Part shown: positions 1-12,099 of the stretch, in pieces
Layout: every line of letters begins with the position of its first letter
Numbering within the stretch: the first letter of the stretch is position 1
DNA from: Punica granatum
Lineage: Eukaryota > Streptophyta > Magnoliopsida > Myrtales > Lythraceae
Direction of reading: 5' to 3'
Length of the DNA: 64,000 nt
NCBI RefSeq assembly: GCF_007655135.1
Contig: NC_045127.1
Location: forward strand, 16,835,699 to 16,899,698
Program-made: the position numbers and the translations under genes
The notes under the pieces: generated by a model
Told to the model about the DNA's origin: nothing
Database searches by the model: none
The model's input: only the letters and a program-made list of their open reading frames with translations

Positions 1-2012
1 CCCTTAAAAAATGTGTATTCATGGCATCAAAGGTCTTATTCCTTGGGTATGTGGTCTCCGACGAAGGACTGAAGGTAGATGGTCCAAGATCGAAGTGGTG
101 AAGCAATGGTCGCAGCCAAGGACACTTACTGAAGTTCACAGCTTCCATGGATTTGTTTCCTTCTATAGGCATTTCATCCCTCACTTCAGTACAATTATGG
201 CGCCTATAACAGATTGCATGAAGGGTGGAAAGTTCATATGGACGGAGGAAGCGGAGAAGGTATTCCAGCTTATCAAGATGCGTCTTACGACTGCCCCAAT
301 ATTAGTCTTGCCTGATTTTACTCAGCCCTTTGAGTTACATTGTGATGCTTCTAAAGTGGGCATTGGAGCAGTTTTGAGCCAAAACAACAGGCATGTTGCA
401 TATTTTAGTGAGAAGTTATTTGAGGCTAAGTTAAAGTACAACACCTATGATGTGGAGTTCTATGCGGTGGTACAAGCAGTCAAACATTGGCGGCATTATT
501 TGTCTTATCAGGAGTTCGTGCTTTATACTGACCACGAGACGTTAAAACACATTCACCGCCAAGATAAGGTGTCCCCACGGCATGCCTCATGGATTGCTTA
601 TTTACAGGGTTTTACCTTCGTAGTGAAACACAAGTCGGGGGTGACAAATCGGGTGGCTGACGCATTGAGCCGCATGAGCAATTTCTTGGTCAGCTTGCGT
701 ATAGAGGTACCTGGTTTTGATTGTTTTCGTGATTTGCTTGAGAGTGATCCTTATTTCTCTAATGTTTTGGGGAAAATTCGTGCTGGAGAGAAATCAAAAT
801 TTTTGTTGTTTGATGGGTTTTTGTTCAAGGGCAACCCATTGTGTATCCCAGATTGCAGCCTCCGTTTGAAGATTATTAAGGAGTTGCATGGAGAGGGCCA
901 TACTGGGCAAGATCGAATGTTACTATTAGTGCAAGGCTCGTATTTTTGGCTGACCATGGCATAAGGAGGTAGAGAAGTACATGCAAAGGTGTCGGGTCTG
1001 CAACGTGTCCAATGGGACGACTACCAATGCTGGGTTGTATATGCCGTTACCAATTCCAGCGCGGCCTTGGGAGGATGTTAACATGGATTTTGTGTTGGGT
1101 TTACCGTAAACACAGCGTGGTAATGATTCTATCTATGTTGTTGTTGATCGATTTTCTAAGATGGTGCATTTTATTCCTTGCAAGAAGACAACATATGCTA
1201 TTCGAGTGGCTCAGTTGTACTTTCGCGAGGTGTATCGTCTTCATTGATTACCGAAGTCCATTGTTTCTGATCGGGATACCCGGTTCCTTAGCCACTTTTG
1301 GCGAAGTTTATGGAAGATGGTGGATACACAACTACAATTCAGCAGTGCTTATCATCCCCAAACTGATGGGCAAATTGAGCTCATGAATCGGTCCCTGGGT
1401 AACTTGTTGCAAAGTCTGGTAGGGGAGCATGTGAAGAGCTGGGACCTCAAGTTGTGCAAAGCGAAGTTCGCCCATAATCACGCAGTCAATTGTAGCACGG
1501 GTTTTACCCCTTTCCAAGTTATGTATGATGTTGTTCCCAAGGGTCCTTTGGATTTAATTCCTTCGCCTAACCGATCTAAAGTTCATGGTAAGCCAGCAGA
1601 TTTTGTGGATAACTTGTGAGAGATCCATCAAGCAGTGTATGATCACTTGACAGCAGCTAACGCCAGGTATAAGCAAGCTGCGGATAAGAAGCGCCGTTCT
1701 GTGGAATTCGAAGTGGGTGATTTTGTGCGGGCTATTCTTACTAAGAATCGATATCCTGCTGAGGAATACAACAAGCTTTTAGCAAGGAAGATTGGGTCGG
1801 TGGAGGTCATAGAGAAGATCAATCCGAATGCCTATCGGCTTAAGCTTCCTAGTCACATTCACACTGCTGATGTGTTTAATGTGAAGCACCCGATTCTTTA
1901 CATAGGTGACAGTTCGGATGATGACGATTCGATGACGAATTCTCTCCACTCAGGGGAGAATGATGTGGTAGAAGAAGCGGCAAGTCGGTACCTGGAGAAA
2001 AACAGGTTCTGA
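1..2012 (+). pseudogene. gypsy pol remnant: RT end, RNase H, integrase
   Basis: The first 80 bases read as the end of the reverse transcriptase (FLGYVVS motif) and then shift frame. Positions 83-960 encode the RT-RNaseH connection (HSFHGFVSFYRHFI), the RNase H core (ELHCDAS, YTDHETLKH) and the start of the integrase zinc-finger region. The frame breaks near 962. Integrase core pieces follow in other frames: MDFVLGLP near 1083, a VSDRDTRF-like block near 1265, and HPQTDGQIE near 1350-1380. A stop lies at 1617-1619. Positions 1635-2012 encode the C-terminal GDFVRA/NAYRLKLP segment. At least three frame changes make it a pseudogene. No intact chromodomain is visible. Confidence 0.88.
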
Positions 2013-2392
2013 CAATCATGTTTCAGGAGAAACGACTTCCAGAGCAAAACTCACCACCTTTGGCTGTGAAATTACGAAATTTAGGCCAAATTCCATCGTT
2101 TATGGCCTCAATAGGCATTTTATTATTATTAGGGTGTTTTTGCAATTTTAGGAAAAGTTTATGTTTTTCATGCTATTTAAGTTTTGTATAACCCTAGGGT
2201 TGAAAACAGTTATTTCTCGGATTATCAATAAAGTTGTGGAGCTACCGTGCTCTTTCTCCCAATCTCGGATTTAATTCGAGTTTGATGCCTATTTTCTAGT
2301 ATTCGTAGAATCAACATGTGATAGAAGGTTATTGTCTGGTATTCGTGCGCGAATCAACAGATCGCAATTAGTTCCGTTGTGTCAGTCTCACA
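1961..2392 (+). repeat. probable 3' LTR of the first gypsy element
   Basis: A polypurine tract (caggggagaa, 1951-1960) is followed by TGATGTGG. The pol frame continues a short way into this sequence, as it does in element A. A TATA-like and polyadenylation-like stretch lies near 2180-2240 (including aataaagt). The likely end is the CA near 2390-2392. The other LTR is outside the window, so the borders and target-site duplication cannot be verified. Confidence 0.5.
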
Positions 2393-4068
2393 GTGAGCAA
2401 AGATGTTAGGAGCAAAATCCAAGGTGGAGAAGTTTATGTTGTTTTGTGTAATTTTCATTAAAAACTAATTTGATGTCGTTAGCGCTACGTAAGTGTCGAC
2501 GGTAGCTTTCCTTTTGGGGAACTTACTACCACACTTTAATGTAAGACGAAATGGCAATTGAGGGACCTAAGTGGTGGGAAATTTTTTTCGGATCCTTAGT
2601 GGTGGCTTGCAAAAAGTTCAGGACCAAATTGTTAGTTTTCTCTTTTATCTAATTACCAATTTTCAGTTAATTATTCTTCATTCTTTCTTCTTTTCAATGC
2701 AAGTATCTACTCTCGCTATGATCTACACATTCTTCTCTATCTTGTCTTTATCCTTCTCACAGGACCTTTATTCTCATTCTCTATTTAAATCTGAACGGGC
2801 TTTTCAACCGGACCAATAGGTTATTAACAAAAAAATTTATGGGAAACTTTCCAATGGAATTTCAAACAAGACTATCAAAAGTTATTCTAAAAGAAAATAA
2901 TTTCTCACAACAATTTAGTTTTGGTGGAAAAATATATTTATAACAAATAAAAAATTCTAAATAAAAAGATAATTTATTTAGAATATAAAATTACAATGAA
3001 CCATATAGCAAATAATAAAAGTCGCAAACTTAGACTTGCAAAGGAATATTGATATAATTGGATAAGGGATTCTACCCAAAATTTCGGCTCTCTCCTGTGC
3101 GGCAATTCCATAGACGCTTTTGCTCACTTTTATTTCCTTCTGTTTCCTCAATCCAAACAGAGAATTTGAGCCTTAAGATTACTTATATTATTCCTTTATG
3201 TTGCATTTGGCTTCAACACTCTGAACAATCTAGAGGCCATCTCATTTAATTCTTTAACCTCCAGTACGAAATGTATGAGGCCACATTTGTACTCGAGTAA
3301 ACCCTGCAGGACCTGTGTTTAAGTAAGTCGAACAAAAATTCAAAGGTGAACTGTCATAAGATGAAAACCCTTTCAATACGGAGCCATGGAAAGTAAAGCC
3401 TGCATGAAACATGTCAACAGAGACACTTTATAGTCCAGCGCCAATTTTTTCCTTGAGAGCACACAAAAGGACCATTTGCTCCCAGGAATTTTGAGTTGGT
3501 GAGCCAAACCGGCTACTATGTAGTGTACAGAAAAGAAACGGTTATATCATTAAGCAACCAATGCATATGACAGTTCCTGACACGGCAAAGGACAGCACCA
3601 CCCCACTAAGCAACCATCTGGATCTTCCGAAAGGAAGGATCAAGGGTTCTGGATGCAACCAGTTACTTCGAAGGAAGCCGACTTGAATGAAAAGTAAACG
3701 TTTCCTTTTTAATGGAGAAAGGAGAGTAGAATTCAAATGTGGAAAAGAAGCATAATAACAAAGAGGCTAAGCTTAAACTTACAATACAAGAGCCAAGATT
3801 TTAACTCCAATGTATAATGATTACACTTAATTATGCTTTACTGATAAACCCAGACAGGACATGTTGGTACAAACATCGAACGCCTCTACATCAGCAAATT
3901 TACAACTTACCTAACCTATGAACTATAATGAGAAAGGACAATTCCATGTCACAGACCAGCACATACATTTGTAAAACCAAACAATACACTGAGAAAATAG
4001 TGCAGATTAAAGGAAAAAAAAAGCTACCCATACACGCTAAACTAACCTGTAGCATGGCTTGGAGAAAT
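2393..4068. other. intergenic DNA and ELF3-like 3' flank
   Basis: No gene is recognised here. Short open frames are not conserved-looking. The part next to 4068 must hold the 3' untranslated region and terminator of the minus-strand ELF3-like gene, but no clear polyadenylation signal could be chosen. The 2800-3050 stretch is AT-rich. Confidence 0.4.
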
Positions 4069-7000
4069 TCATTCATGCAGCCTCCGCTCCTCTTGTATGG
4101 ACCGGAAGATCCAAGCCACCGATTCAGTGGCAGACCTGCAGTCATGAGGGATAACCTTTATGACCCGTGTGGGCTGTTGCGAACTCTTGTTAAGCTCGGA
4201 TCCTCCGCTCGATTCCCGTGGGGCCATAGGGAAGAGCGGGAGCACGCCTCCTGCTCCTTCAATAGGCCTCTCACCTGGGCTGCTCCCTGTGCTTAATTGA
4301 ATCTCACTCTCCCGGAAGTTCTCCGGTGGAGGACCGGCTGCAAGGTTCTGTTTGGGTTCATTACAGGAGCTCTGATGTTGCAGATTCATATCGGGATTCT
4401 CCTCTGACCATTGGTGAAACCGGTGGATTTGCTCAATGGAAGAACCAGAGAAATTGGGGCGCATCATCAGAGCACCGTAAGTGGGGAAATGCGTAGGCAC
4501 ACCATAAGCAGGACCCATAAAGCTGCTCACAAAAGGGCTAGGGCCCTGACCATTGTAAGGCCCCATGCACCCAGGACCTGGGTAGGGCTTATAAACGAGC
4601 CCTTCAGAAGGGGACATCACAGGAATCAGCCACTGATGCTTGGGAGGCGATTGTTGATGGTAGGACCAAAACCCCGCTTTGCTATTATCCGTTGCTGCAG
4701 GAATGGAATGCGTGTCCCCCACATGTGTCCGATGGCTTCTTAATACTGTGGAGAAGGATCTGTTTGAGACCCCATTTTCTGCCAACTGCTCAATCCTATG
4801 CGTGTGCTTCTCAGAGCCCTCTCTATGGTCGGGATTTTGTATAGGAGGTTGTATAATTTTGATGGTGAGCTTATTCTGTGGAGGAACCTTGAGAGAAACG
4901 TCTTCAAGCAGAAGATGAGGCGATTCAGCAATCAATTGCTGAACCTGTGTAAAACACAACAATGTAATTAATTGAAACAAAATAATAATTTCTTTTGGCT
5001 CTGGATATACGTTCAGTAGAAAATTAGAAAGTTGCTTACCTTTATCAGTCTATGCAACTCAAACACTTGAACTGCAAACACCCTTTGCTGACTGAAAAAG
5101 GATTAAGTGGGAGCCAAATAAAAAACAAGAGATGGATTTCTAATTTTGACAAGAACATAATCAGAGTGAAATTCCACAAGTTTATGTTTGTGCAATGAAT
5201 CGAGAAGTCCCAATATACGTCATTAATTTAAAGAGATAACATAATAACGACTATATGTACAGATTGCGTCACTTCAAGGTTTATCAGGAACAATAAAAGC
5301 AAAGAAGAGGAAAAACTACACAGAAAGGCCTTTCTGAGGAGGAACATTGGAGCTCCAACCTAAAAAGAAAGGCTAGTAATTGATTCAAGCCCTTCCAAAC
5401 TGTTTATGAATTCCAAAAGCTAAGATATAGAGAAGGCCCCCGATAACACCACCTCTCACCGAAGAAGCATAGATATGCACAGAGACCTGATTTGAGAGCG
5501 CAATGAGCAACGATTCATTCACTACCTCATGGCCACCTTGCAGGAAAAGCGCTCTCAAGTAGGATTGTCCATCATATGCCTTGGTATAGAAAATCCACCA
5601 ATGAAAATGCTACCGAGGACCTTGGAAAACACATATAATTGTGCCACGTGGGCACCCTGGGCAAAAGAGTCTATATAGTAAGTGACCCATCTTACAAACT
5701 GGACAGCTGAAACTGAACAAGGGAAGGAAACGCGAGAGAGAGAGAGAGAGCCCCTACACAAGCCCAACCTCAGAATAATACATTAACCAGAAAAACAAAG
5801 AGCTCCCAACTTTGGTGAGGGATTCAACTATCTTCAGTGGAAAATAAACCTAGAAAAATGGAATCCTCAAACATTTCAAAAATTGCATACAAAAGACATA
5901 GAAGTTTCATTTTTGCTTTTTTAAATATCAACTCGTGTGGATGATAATAACAAACTGCAGAAACCAATTACCCACCAAATCAAGAGGGCATATTCATAAA
6001 AAATTCTCATTGTCTTTCTAATCAAATGATGTCTCTTCAAGCACAAACTCACAGTTATTCGCCAACAGCAGCTCAATAATATAGCACTGATTCTCTGATA
6101 TAAGTGCCATGGCGTAAAGAAAAAGATACTTACTTGACAAGTGCCCTCCTTGCCTTCCAGAATTGTTTTTGACCCATAATCTCAACAACATCATCAGGAG
6201 AGACACCTAATCCTGATACAGAGATCATCGACTCGTCAGAGAGATCATCGCCTTCTCTGCCACCTATGAGCTCTGATCCCCTTGTCCTCTCCCCAGAGAG
6301 GTTGCAGTGATCGTCATTATCGTCACTACAAATTCTGGGATGCTCTACCATGAGAGAATCGTTCCTTTGCCTTGAATCAATTAATTTCTCGGTGTCCACC
6401 ACAAGCTCATCTTGTAATCTGTTAGAATTAGCAGTTTGCTGATCTCGAGCCTCTGGAATTTGAGAATCTGTTAAAGACGTTGATTTGCTATCAGAAAAAA
6501 AGAATCGCAAAATGTATTATAGCCATCTAGATTTTAGGGATAAACACTTTTCCATGCTTATAGGTCAAAAGGCTTGGACTTTGCTAACAGATATAAGTAT
6601 TTCTATGAACACATTTGAACTACGTAATATATGTCAGTATGCTTGTTCCTCTCCCTCCTTCATGCTATCTTCTAGACTTTCACGAATATTTCCTATAGGA
6701 TCTTCTTCAGGAAAGATCCATACCTTGTCTCAAGTCTCTATTAGAAGCACTCAGGGTCTTCATAGACTGATCAGAAGTACTCCGAATAGTCCCACTTTGA
6801 CCTCTACCAAGACCAGCCTTCAACTGAACATATACCGGCACTGCAAAGTCTTCTTCGGCCCGAGCCCTCTTTCTTGCCTTCACTTGCGAGGTTGAATAAC
6901 TGGTGTTTGCTGCATCAGATTCATGTACCCTAAACTTCTCGGAGATATGAGAGGGTGCTGAAAGAGGCAAGCGAAGCGGGAATAGAGCATGCCTGTCACA

Positions 7001-8061
7001 TCCACTTCCCTGCAACAGATATTACAGACCAAGAATTCATATTATTCTACCAAAGGAAACTCTCATTGGCAAAGAAACCCCCTTTTAGCGTTTGTGTCAG
7101 ACAGTACTTATTGGGTGCGAGCAAAACGGGAACTGGCCCTAAAAGAATCATTTCAACATGACTCAGAGTTCAACTGTGTCAATGCAAACCCCGTCCCAAA
7201 TCCTAGGTTCATAGAACCCCTAGTACCTGATTGCCTTTATTTGGTTACATAGAACCCTCTGATATGAACCTCAAACCTGACAAGATCATCACTTCCCTAT
7301 CATCAAATAATCCCTTGTAAACTCCCCTTATTAGTTAGTCCCCTAACTCCCTGAATGATATACTACACCTTCACTTTATTCATTTTCCACAAAATTCTCT
7401 CAATCAAATATCTAACCTCATGCATTCATAGACAATTGTCTATTCAACAAACCGATCCCTCTCCCTCTCCTGACCTCTTACCCCGGGCTAACCCCTCCAT
7501 CCAAATCTTGGTCTCTCCCTGCACAGCTCAAGCATGACAGTAGCGTATGCATAAAATTAACACCAAAACATCTCAAAGGGGATGATTATTAACACAACAG
7601 GATACAAGCGCATTTGACTCGGAATCGACAAAATTGGACCCTATATGAAAAAGAAATAGCCATCCACACATCCATAAAATTTTCAACATAAACGAAACCA
7701 AGCCAAACATGAGACAATAAGGCGCTAATTCAATCAGGCAACCCTAACTGCCTCTCACTGACAGGCGATGAGGATCGTCATCCGTATTAAAATGACATGA
7801 ACTGGGACATGTTCAAAGAAGACAAGTTAACATGAATAATTGACGAAACAATCGGAAAAAAAAGCTTTTCACCTGACTCGATGATACAGGGTGAACCACA
7901 TTAGTAGCCGGGTTGTGGCTCAGAGGCAGCAACCGATGATTAAACCTCTGAGACGGAATGCTGAGTTGCTCATATAAGGCCATCTTGTTCCTCGGAGGCG
8001 CCCTGGGCCCACCTTTCTCGGCAGCATCCTTAACATGTAACCTCGGGAACATAGGCCCCAT
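4069..8061 (-). CDS. ELF3: ELF3-like protein (EARLY FLOWERING 3), five exons
   Basis: ELF3 is the nuclear scaffold of the evening complex (with ELF4 and LUX) that represses growth and clock genes at night. Coding exons on the minus strand are 8061-7873, 7009-6724, 6467-6134, 5091-5040 and 4944-4069. All introns are GT-AG and phases match, giving about 578 residues. Conserved blocks seen: N-terminal [10 protein letters not shown] and [26 protein letters not shown]; the middle block [38 protein letters not shown], which the 52-bp exon carries; [11 protein letters not shown]; the Pro/Gly-rich [16 protein letters not shown]; and the C-terminal [10 protein letters not shown] and SIQEERR. It is shorter than Arabidopsis ELF3 (695 residues), has no poly-Q tract, and lacks the usual MKRGK-type leader before MGPM. 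The extra intron 6723-6468 splits the exon that is usually single. Family identity is firm; exact exon borders are inferred. Confidence 0.93.
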
Positions 8062-8470
8062 TAAGGCCCCGAGATGACCAAATTTCAGCTTATTCGATCC
8101 TGCGAATTTCACGAACTTCCCTGCCAAATACGGCAAACCCAGAAGTTTAGGATCAAAACCCAATTGCAGAAAAGAAATTCGTAGACGACCCTGGTGATGA
8201 AAATGCTTCCTCTGCCTCAGAAAATGCGGGATATCTTTCAGCCGAAAGCTGCTAATTTGGGGGAGGGAGGGCCCAGAGAGGAGGGGTACGAGAACATATT
8301 CGTCCGTGGAAGGGAAAAAAGGAGGGAACTTTGCGTTGCTATGACTTTGGCTTGGGCTTTGGCATGCTCTGGTCTGCTTCTCCTTACATTAGCGATTTCC
8401 CTAAAAAGATCATCTTTTCTGCCCCTTTGGGGAAGAGGGAAGGACGAGACAACGACGAAAAGCGTTTAGG
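8062..8470 (-). promoter_or_regulatory. 5' flank / probable 5' UTR of the ELF3-like gene
   Basis: The frame of the first ELF3 exon stays open upstream of 8061 to about 8250 but contains no ATG, so 8061 is the first usable start. This stretch must carry the 5' UTR or an upstream exon. No TATA box or evening element was identified with confidence. A Tourist-like MITE begins at 8471, close to the gene's 5' side. Confidence 0.4.
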
Positions 8471-8792
8471 CCTTGTTTGGCAAATATACTCCACTTTTTT
8501 ACTCAACGACATAAAGGGTTGCCCAACAGCATAATTATTATATTTTTTCATTTTTCTTTAATTTTTCTTACATTTCAATTCAATTTTTAATATTAAATCA
8601 TCCCAACTATCAATTATTTTTTTTCCATAATTTAACAACGCAATCAATATTTTCATTCAACTATTCATTATTTTTTCCTATCTTTTCTCATAATTCAACA
8701 ACACAATTATTACAACTCTAAATAAATATAATTATTTATAATTAAAATGGAATAAGGATGAGATAAAAAAAAATTTCATTTGCCAAACAAGG
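8471..8792. mobile_element. Tourist/PIF-Harbinger-like MITE
   Basis: A perfect 15-bp terminal inverted repeat, CCTTGTTTGGCAAAT at 8471 and its complement at 8778-8792, encloses an AT-rich, non-coding 322-bp element. The left end reads TTA-GGCCTTGTTTGG if extended two bases, as in Harbinger-type MITEs with a TTA target. The right flank is altered, so the target duplication is not perfect. Confidence 0.75.
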
Positions 8793-10202
8793 TGGTTGGA
8801 CTACTTCCGATATGACTAAGAATAAATTATTCAATTAGAAAGGACAAGTTCATGGGGAAAATATCCCTCTCAATCCCCAAATTATGGGTTCTTTGGGTTT
8901 CACTCCCTAAACTTTCCAAATGTAAGGATGACTACCCTAATCTTGTACATATTGCGTCCTCCTTTTAATTGGAATTCACCCAATAAAAATTCCATTTACT
9001 TCACTATTATGAAAAGTTCATAATCATTTCAAAAGCACTTAGGACTATTAGAATGAACTTTTAAAAACCATATAGAAAACTAAGAGAGAGATGAGAGACT
9101 TGGATCTAAGTGTTTAATTAGTCACTTCAACCGCCGAGTACTTATGTTATTAAGACTTTAATCAGGCTGCCGAAGATGATGGTTCGGTTTCTTAGTATCA
9201 AGGATGAACCTTGAGTATAGCCAATTTATCCCTACAATGCGAGAGTCAATCCACGAGCAGACATTCCATAATATCATGTGATAATATTAGGTGATTTTGA
9301 CGCACGTGGTTGTAGATATAAGATTGTTGATGTGGAATTGGACTATACGTCGATATTTATGGTTGTCCACGTTGAGACTATAGATTAGACAGCCAATAGC
9401 TATCGAGTTTAAGGGCTCAACTTATCAATTGAAATTGAAACTATATAATTTTAAACTAATCTTGAGCAATAAAAATTCAGCATGAAAAAAACAGCATCAA
9501 GTTCGTAATTTTCATTGACTTTGAGCTCTCAAAGCCCACACTTCCAAGCGTGCACGTAAATTCTCCAGCTCGCCTCACCCTGAAGTCGTACACGTGCTTA
9601 ACACGAAATTCCCCCTATATGACTAATGAGAATAAGGGTTTTAAATTGAACCAGCTGCAACTGTAGGGTGGAATTCGAGATAATGGTGAAATTACAAGGG
9701 GCAGTTTGAAATTAACCAATTGAATAGCCTTACTGTCTTGGTGTGTTTCTTCTATCGAATGATCTGATTATTAGATGTCTTTCCCTTTTTGGATGAGGAT
9801 TACTTACCCCAATCGGAAGCCTGCTAACAACTCTAAGCGCCCACTGAAAAAGATAATTAGATTTGCAATGTCCTTTTGGCATAAATTTGACAATTTCTTT
9901 ATATATATATATATATATATATATAGTTCTGTTTTGTTTTGTCACAAATAGATATATATTAATAATGATAATATATATGCCCATGGACCATAAACTGTTC
10001 TTTATATTATTTTATTTTATTTGCTAAGTGCAGCATAAACTAATTTGGTCTAATGTAGACGCAAGAACTTATTTAATGGATGAGTAATATTCAGTTGTCC
10101 CGGCCATCTTTTATTTTAAAGAAAGAACTGACGTAACTTTATTAGAATCGGAGTACGTGAAGATATATTATCACGAGTGGAAACTCTATCTATATTATCC
10201 TA
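8793..10202. other. AT-rich DNA without a recognised gene
   Basis: No coding similarity is recognised. The open frame at 9730-9984 on the minus strand crosses an AT microsatellite and is not believable as a gene. Confidence 0.4.
9900..9925. repeat. (AT)n microsatellite
   Basis: About 13 uninterrupted AT units. Shorter AT runs occur near 10848-10865, 14032-14055 and 48060-48077. Confidence 0.9.
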
Positions 10203-11427
10203 CTAGTGATAAATCCGCGCTTCGCTACAGGCTATATGATTTTTGCCCAGCTCATTTTTCAAGTTTTACTTGACATATTCATACTATATATCCAAAAAAA
10301 TTATAATATTTCGAAACAACCTTATATTATACGACATCATTATTATTATTTTTTTTCGATTACAAATAAGGTCTACAATCCTAACTAACTAATAAAGAAG
10401 AGGGGATAGTCCCACTAGATTTCACAATATGCAACCTCAAGATCAACAAGCGAGAGCCTGCTCCACTGCATTGCACCCTCTTTTAATTACAACATCATTA
10501 TTATGCCGGTCGATATATTATTCATTATCAAATATATACACTAAAAAAACATAGTAACATTTTGTGTTTACCAAATTTAAATTGTTTGACACATTATTGT
10601 CATTAAAAGTATTATAATTTACGCAGATAATTATATTTATGAAAATCTAAATGTCCATTTGAAATAAATTATATTATATATAATAATATTAATTTCAATA
10701 TCTCATAAATATATCTTCTCTAATAACTTCTTTGATTTACATTATTCAAAAATATTCATTTTAGCATTTTTATAAAGTCTAAATAGATAGCACAAACGTA
10801 GATAGTAAACACCTTTTCTGACACTCAAAACTCAAAAAAGAATGACAATATATATATATATATATGAAGATGAACTGAGATGTTTCCAAAAATAAAATAA
10901 AAAAGAGGTGAAAAGGAGTATGTAAGAGGATTTGATGGGATTGTGTTGGTGCTACGAGGTAAAAGAAAAACTATAAATTTATTGGTAGTAGAGAATGACT
11001 AGAGGGAAAATTACTTTTTCCTTATTTATGTTAAAGTCTATTGGTGTAAAGTTGACAAAAACCTTTGTTTTCTACGTTAGATTTTTTTTGGTTGTGTGAA
11101 CCTTGATTTCTGGAAGTCAAATATAATTCCGACTAATCCAATCGAGTTGAGTCGACCCACTAAGGGTAAATGTTTCCCAGTGTGGATTTTCTCCATTCAT
11201 AAGACTCGAATTCGAATATTTTCTCCATTCACGCTGGTTCGTTTTGCATTAGGTTTCATGCCTAATTTGTACATTTTATTGAGAAAAATCAATAAAAAGT
11301 AGAAGTCAACTATTGAGAGTTGTTTTCCCACAATTTAAATAAAATATTTTTTTTTTCATATTTTCATAAATGATGTGGTTAGTATAAGAGAGGTTTTTGG
11401 AACTCTCTTTTTATTATATAGTGTAGA
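10203..11427 (-). mobile_element. non-autonomous Helitron
   Basis: Read on the minus strand, the element starts A|TCTACACTATATAATAAAAA (from 11427) and ends CTAG|T (10206-10203). The last 35 bases hold a degenerate hairpin around CGAAGCGCGG. This is the classic A|TC...CTRR|T Helitron structure without target-site duplication. It is 1,225 bp, AT-rich and has no Rep/helicase, so it must have moved with help from an autonomous copy. It carries at least one SINE-like segment (11095-11240), and perhaps another near 10385-10490. Confidence 0.72.
11095..11240 (-). repeat. SINE-like dispersed repeat, copy 1
   Basis: It shares an ordered set of blocks with 42110-42305 and 42745-42925: a tggaagtc block, a gactaatcca block, a cgagtt...gaccca/gccca block, a ggtaaa block, and tttttc/ctccattca followed by gactcgaa. 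On the minus strand the last block resembles a Pol III B box (GATTCGAGTCC type). The A-box end is not clear in this copy. Confidence 0.5.
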
Positions 11428-12099
11428 TTTGTAAAAATTTGAGATAACCACAATTTATACATTAAATGATTTTCATATGAGAATATGTTGACTTACGTTT
11501 TAAAACCGTCTATTCATAGTTAAACGTCTTTTCGATCGGAAAATTTAAATCTTGTTTGAGGTTGGTGTAATTGTCCATTTCAATCACTGTTTCACATTTT
11601 TCTTCATTTTTTTATATATTATGAGCACACCTTTTGCATGGAGAAAATATAAAGTACTCTCTTCAAAAAAAATTAAATAATGCCATGCATAGAGAATAAA
11701 ATAATAAAAATAATTGGGAAAAAGTCCTTTAGATAAATTAAAATACTCTTAATAAAAATTGAGTAAATTAAATATTTAAATTTTTTTTATACATCCATGA
11801 AAATGCGCAGACTTGTACCTATTTCATCTAATAAATGAGTAATGCAGTTGTCCTCGCATCTATTATTTCGAAGCCAAATTCATGTGACTTTATTAGAACC
11901 AAAATACATTAAGATATTACTACAAGTGGAAACTCTGAATTTATAATTCTGCTTGTGAAATTTTCAAAAACCGATAACTTTTTATACAATTTATAAGAGA
12001 GATGGGGTATAGTGCAATTACACAATCTATCACCTAAAAACCAAAAGATTTTAAGTTTGATTTATTCAATGAGGCATGTTTAAACTAAATTATCACAAC
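11428..12099. other. AT-rich DNA without a recognised gene
   Basis: No coding or structural signal beyond simple AT richness. Confidence 0.4.

Larger units (their letters stand above)
1..2392 (+). mobile_element. 3' part of a decayed Ty3/gypsy LTR retrotransposon
   Basis: The window opens inside the pol gene of a gypsy element and runs through RNase H, integrase and the C-terminal tail to a probable 3' LTR. The order RT-RNaseH-integrase is diagnostic of Ty3/gypsy rather than copia. The 5' LTR, gag, protease and most of the reverse transcriptase lie outside the window. Several frameshifts and in-frame stops show that it is dead. Its tail runs past a purine tract into the LTR, the same arrangement as in element A further on, so the two probably belong to related lineages. 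Confidence 0.88.

Noticed and set aside
6468..6724. Apparent frameshift/stop in the ELF3-like gene, with a coding-looking PEEDP segment
   Set aside because: A donor at 6723 and an acceptor before 6467 give matching phases and a continuous frame, so it is better read as an intron.
8400..8470. Plus-strand sequence resembling the charged ELF3 leader (KREGRDNDEK)
   Set aside because: It is on the strand opposite to the gene; most likely chance similarity.
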